Shown: piece after piece, positions 61,068 to 64,000 of the stretch
How positions within the stretch are numbered: the first letter of the stretch is position 1
Layout of the letters: each line of letters opens with the position of its first letter
Assembly (NCBI RefSeq): GCF_001404515.1
Contig: NZ_CXWE01000003.1
Coordinates: forward strand, 714,188 to 778,187
DNA: 64,000 nucleotides
Origin: Roseibium album
Lineage (GTDB): Bacteria; Pseudomonadota; Alphaproteobacteria; Rhizobiales; Stappiaceae
Direction: 5' to 3'
The notes under the pieces: generated by a model
What the model saw: only the letters and a program-made list of their open reading frames with translations
Database searches by the model: none
Told to the model about the DNA's origin: nothing
Made by a program: the position numbers and the translations under genes

Positions 61068-62510
61068 ATGGCCTTTGTCGGAAACAGACTGAAAGACTTC
61101 GCTGCCGCACGGCCTGGTGACACGGCGCTGAAGTGCGGTGCCGCCACGTGGACATGGCGGTGCCTGGTGGATGCGATCGGCTCCGTGGAAGACCTCGTCC
61201 GACACGCTACCTCCAGGGGTGGCCGCGTTGCCCTCCTGCTGGACGATCCGGCAGCGCTGCTGATCTGCTTCCTTGCCTGTGCCCGCACTGCGCGGATCGC
61301 AATGGTGCTCGACCCAGGCTGGCCGGACGGCCAAAGGACCCGGGTGCTGAGCGCCGTTCGCCCGGAATTGCTGATAGATACCCGCTCCTATTCTCTGGTT
61401 CGGCAACAGGCAGTACTCGAAAACGCAGTGTCAGCATTGAATGAACCAGATCCTGTAGAAAATGATCCATTTTACTGTGGCTTTACGTCTGGCTCGACCG
61501 GCACCCCAAAGGGATATCTTCGAAATCACGGTTCATGGCTCTGGAGTTTTGAGCTTTCAAAAAGGGAATTCGGGATCTCGGACAGGGACAGGATCGTGCT
61601 TGCCGGACAACTTACCCACTCGCTTCACCTTTATGGCGCGGTTTGCGGGCTGGCATGTGGTCACGAGGTTGTCCTGACGCCTCGTTTCGACCCCCGCTCC
61701 TTACTTGCCGATCTTTCAGGGGGTGGTGCGGCGGCCGTGCTTTATGCAACGCCGACACAACTGCATTTTCTGGCGGAAGCAGCGGAAAGGCTTGGCCCTG
61801 TTGAACCGGTCCATCAGGTGCTGGCAAGTGGTGCCAAGTGGCAGGACCGGGATCGCGAACGGCTTGCCGAAGTCTTTCCAGAAGCACATTTGTTCGAGTT
61901 TTATGGAGCGTCGGAGACGAGTTTCATTACGATTTCAGGGTCAGCTGAAAACGCACCACCAGGATCGGTCGGCCGCCCGCCCGCAGGGATCGACATTGTG
62001 ATCGGGGATCCCGGTGCACCTGTGCCGAGCGGCGAGGCGGGTGCGATCTGGGTGAAAAGCAATCTGCTCTTTTCCGGCTATCTCTGTGGCAACGATCCGC
62101 AGACACGCTGGCAGGACGGCTGGCTGACCTTCGGAGATGAGGGATATCTGGACGGGAACGGATTCCTGTTCCTGACTGGTCGTTCCAACCGGATGATCGT
62201 GACGTCGGGTTTGAATGTCTATCCGGAAGAAATCGAAGCTGTGCTGTTGTCTCATCCGGATGTTGCCGCGGCAATCGTGATTGGATTGGAAGATCCGGTC
62301 AGGGGCCAACGACTGGAAGCCGCCGTGCAAATGGGAGTTCCAACAAAGCGGGCCGAAGACGTGTTGTTGAGATATTGCAGGACACGACTCGCGGCCGGCA
62401 AGCTGCCGCGCCGGATCCTGATTTTTGAAAACCTGCCACTGACGGCAGGAGGTAAACCGGACATTCAGCGTGTGACCCGCGAACTGTCCACCCGGAGGGG
62501 CGTGGAGTGA
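61068..62510 (+). CDS. Adenylate-forming acyl-CoA ligase family protein (YhfT-like)
   Basis: A 480-residue ANL enzyme. The P-loop FTSGSTGTPKGY, the A5 motif FYGASETSF, the A7/A8 region TFGDEGYLDGNGFLFLTGRSNRMIVTSGLNVYPEEIE and the catalytic Lys in LTAGGKPDIQRV are present. It is shorter than FadD and lies between bioY and a thiolase gene, as in the B. subtilis yhfU-yhfT-yhfS set as I recall it. The acid substrate is unknown (pimelate or a related dicarboxylate is a guess from context). Its stop overlaps the next start (GTGA). Confidence 0.85.
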   Translation: MAFVGNRLKDFAAARPGDTALKCGAATWTWRCLVDAIGSVEDLVRHATSRGGRVALLLDDPAALLICFLACARTARIAMVLDPGWPDGQRTRVLSAVRPELLIDTRSYSLVRQQAVLENAVSALNEPDPVENDPFYCGFTSGSTGTPKGYLRNHGSWLWSFELSKREFGISDRDRIVLAGQLTHSLHLYGAVCGLACGHEVVLTPRFDPRSLLADLSGGGAAAVLYATPTQLHFLAEAAERLGPVEPVHQVLASGAKWQDRDRERLAEVFPEAHLFEFYGASETSFITISGSAENAPPGSVGRPPAGIDIVIGDPGAPVPSGEAGAIWVKSNLLFSGYLCGNDPQTRWQDGWLTFGDEGYLDGNGFLFLTGRSNRMIVTSGLNVYPEEIEAVLLSHPDVAAAIVIGLEDPVRGQRLEAAVQMGVPTKRAEDVLLRYCRTRLAAGKLPRRILIFENLPLTAGGKPDIQRVTRELSTRRGVE

Positions 62511-63688
62511 GCGTTCCAGCAAGAACTGCTGCTTACATGATCGCCGCGAGGCGTACACCGGTCACCCCGCGCGGGGGTGGCCTTTCTGCCTATCAGGTCG
62601 ATGAACTGGCGGCGCCGGTCCTGAGAATGGTCCTGATGGATGTCGGGGTTCCACCGGCCTCGGTCGATCATGTCATCCTTGGTAATGCGCTTTATGCCGG
62701 CGGTAATCCGGCGCGCATGGCGATGCTCCGGGCAGGCTTGCCGAGCACGGTTCCGGCCATGACGCTCGACAGCCAGTGCTGTTCCGGTCTGGACGCGATC
62801 ATCATGGCCTCTCGCCTGATCGAGGCGGGCGCGGCGGAATGCGTGCTGGCTGGTGGTGCTGAAAGTTACAGCCGGGCGCCGATACGAATGAAACGACCGC
62901 TCGACAAGGCGTCCAGCCCTGTTGCCTACGACAGACCGCCATTTGCGCCACCGCCTTACGCTGACCCGGATCTGGCGGATGCCGCTGCAAGGCTTGCGAC
63001 GGACCGTGCGATATCGCGCGAGGCCCAGGCCGAATTTGCAATTTCCTCGCATGCCAAGGCGATTGAGGCCAAGAGCAGTCATGACGGTAATCTTGTTCCG
63101 GTGGCCGACCATGCGCCTGTCGACGAGTTTACACGCAATCTCACTTTGAAGACCGCAATGCGCGCTGCCGTTCTTGCAGGACACCATGATTGCGGACTGA
63201 CGGCTGCTACAATTGCCTGCGAGGCAGACGCCGCGGCTGGCGTCTTGCTGGTTTCGGAGCGCATATGGAAGGACATGGCGATCCCGGCACTCAGAATACT
63301 GGCAGGAAGGAGTGAAGGAGGTGACCCGTCCGACCCGGCACTGGTTCCGGCAAAGGTCGCGATTTCGCTGTTTGAGGGCCTGAATAGATCTACGCGGGAT
63401 TTCGGCTGCATAGAACTGATGGAAGCCTACGCGGTTCAGGCGATGGTGACCGCAAGGGACCTTGGAGTTGCGCCCCGTCAATTGAACAGGCTGGGCGGCG
63501 CGCTGGCGCGCGGGCACCCGATTGGCGCCTCGGGCGCGGTTTTGGCGGTCCAGCTTTTTGAGCAGATGGTAAGGACGCAGGGGAAGGCTGGGGCAGGCAC
63601 TGCAGGCCCGGGTCTTGCATTGATAGCGGCAGCGGGTGGCCTGGCTTCTGGATTGGTGGTTGAGCGCGTTGTTAGCAAAGGTGGATAA
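62507..63688 (+). CDS. Thiolase-family acyltransferase with altered active site (YhfS-like)
   Basis: A 393-residue thiolase-fold protein. The nucleophilic Cys is kept (C91 in SQCCSGLDA) and the catalytic His (H337 in GHPIGASGA). Asn of the NEAF motif is replaced (LMEAYA, M305) and the second catalytic Cys of CxG is replaced by A374 (LIAAAGGLASG). It therefore probably does not carry out the normal Claisen/thiolysis cycle. GTG 62507 overlaps the ligase stop. Last gene of the bioMNY-ligase-thiolase unit. Confidence 0.85.
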   Translation: MSVPARTAAYMIAARRTPVTPRGGGLSAYQVDELAAPVLRMVLMDVGVPPASVDHVILGNALYAGGNPARMAMLRAGLPSTVPAMTLDSQCCSGLDAIIMASRLIEAGAAECVLAGGAESYSRAPIRMKRPLDKASSPVAYDRPPFAPPPYADPDLADAAARLATDRAISREAQAEFAISSHAKAIEAKSSHDGNLVPVADHAPVDEFTRNLTLKTAMRAAVLAGHHDCGLTAATIACEADAAAGVLLVSERIWKDMAIPALRILAGRSEGGDPSDPALVPAKVAISLFEGLNRSTRDFGCIELMEAYAVQAMVTARDLGVAPRQLNRLGGALARGHPIGASGAVLAVQLFEQMVRTQGKAGAGTAGPGLALIAAAGGLASGLVVERVVSKGG

Positions 63689-63770
63689 CTTGTAACCTTC
63701 TGAAAACATTAAATTTAATCCATGTAGTGAAACTTTTTTCGCTTTTTTGCATTTTTTTCGTTTTGGCCTG

Positions 63771-63799
63771 TTGACGTTATAAGATGTGGTGCGTATAAC
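63771..63799 (+). promoter_or_regulatory. Ribosomal RNA operon promoter (P1)
   Basis: TTGACG (63771-63776) and TATAAC (63794-63799) have a 17-bp spacer. T-rich tracts at about 63730-63760 look like an UP element. The strength and location upstream of an rRNA leader indicate the main rrn promoter. Confidence 0.85.
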
Positions 63800-64000
63800 C
63801 GCGCTCATCGACGGCGGCGATGTCGCTGGCGGCAGGGTTTTGTGACCTTAATTCCAGAAAATTGGTCTTTGTTGGCCGGGTCGAGAGGTTCGGTTAAGGC
63901 TTGTTTTTGTTGTGATTTTGGTTTTGCCTTTTGAGGTTTTTCCTCGGTTCTTTGACAATTTGGTAATGAAGGAAGGGAAGCGTAGGCGGCGTTGGCCTTG
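63800..64000 (+). other. rRNA operon leader; 16S gene starts beyond the window
   Basis: The leader holds GT-rich sequence and a boxA-like TTCTTTGACAATTT (63948-63961), followed by GAAGGAAGGGAAGCG, close to antitermination leaders before 16S rRNA in alphaproteobacteria. No 16S sequence is visible yet; the gene would begin shortly after base 64000. The region from 63689 to here holds no coding gene. Confidence 0.75.

Noticed and set aside
1..64000. CRISPR arrays, tRNA genes, insertion sequences and prophage genes
   Set aside because: No regularly spaced direct repeats, no convincing tRNA arm patterns, and no transposase, integrase or phage structural gene in any plausible frame.

Overview
The window reads as a chromosomal segment of a free-living, GC-rich alphaproteobacterium. 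The gene mix (DctBD-controlled TRAP transporter, CyaC-type redox adenylate cyclase, MerR-type citrate synthase, BioMNY, two-gene DUF1127/LysR pairs, ECF41 sigma factor, rsmI-yraN-gshB block) and the rRNA leader at the right end suggest a marine Hyphomicrobiales/Rhodobacterales-like organism, perhaps Stappiaceae (Roseibium/Labrenzia). That placement is inference from gene content and was not checked by any search. I see no prophage, insertion sequence, CRISPR array or tRNA gene. Coding density is high and the segment looks like core and metabolic chromosome rather than an island.

Layout. 1-3.5 kb: truncated AcoR-like activator (AAA+ domain without the GAFTGA loop) and a flavin monooxygenase with an NTF2-like N-terminus. 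3.5-5.8 kb (minus): cysK, HAD phosphatase, dut. 5.9-7.9 kb: two exported envelope proteins and a LigB-type dioxygenase. 8.1-13.3 kb: coaBC and a Tat-type LpoA-like lipoprotein, divergent from rsmI-yraN-gshB. 13.3-13.8 kb: AT-rich intergenic region with two candidate small RNAs. 13.8-15.6 kb: hppD with a divergent Lrp regulator. 16-19.6 kb: TerB/DUF533 protein and two divergent citrate synthase paralogues, one fused to a MerR-type HTH. 19.8-25.3 kb: rsgA, AEC carrier, PEP mutase-like lyase, DUF1203, membrane protein, GNAT. 25.5-29.7 kb: GMC oxidoreductase and modABC. 29.9-38 kb: dctBD, an ECF41 sigma/AhpD-like pair, and dctPQM with a sigma-54 promoter and an upstream inverted repeat. 38-42.8 kb: PNPOx-like protein, SCP2 protein, sugar-acid dehydratase and a degenerate P-type ATPase. 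43.5-51.9 kb (minus): dipeptide-type ABC transporter, argE-like M20 deacetylase, CyaC-like cyclase. 52-58.9 kb: ArsC-like protein, M15 lipoprotein, class III aminotransferase, LysR/DUF1127, DUF1330, LysE/MocR. 59-63.7 kb: bioMNY followed by an acyl-CoA ligase and an altered thiolase. 63.7-64 kb: promoter and leader of an rRNA operon that must begin just beyond the window.

The strongest leads for new biology are (i) the P-type ATPase pseudoenzyme at 41.2-42.8 kb, which keeps the overall P/N-domain layout and the DKT triplet but lacks the actuator domain, CPC, TGD and GDGxND motifs; (ii) the bioMNY-ligase-thiolase cassette, whose thiolase lacks two of four catalytic residues; (iii) the GAFTGA-less activator next to a three-half-site operator; (iv) a near-perfect 41-bp inverted repeat before the aminotransferase; and (v) three unannotated intergenic units with intrinsic terminators, which look like small RNA genes.
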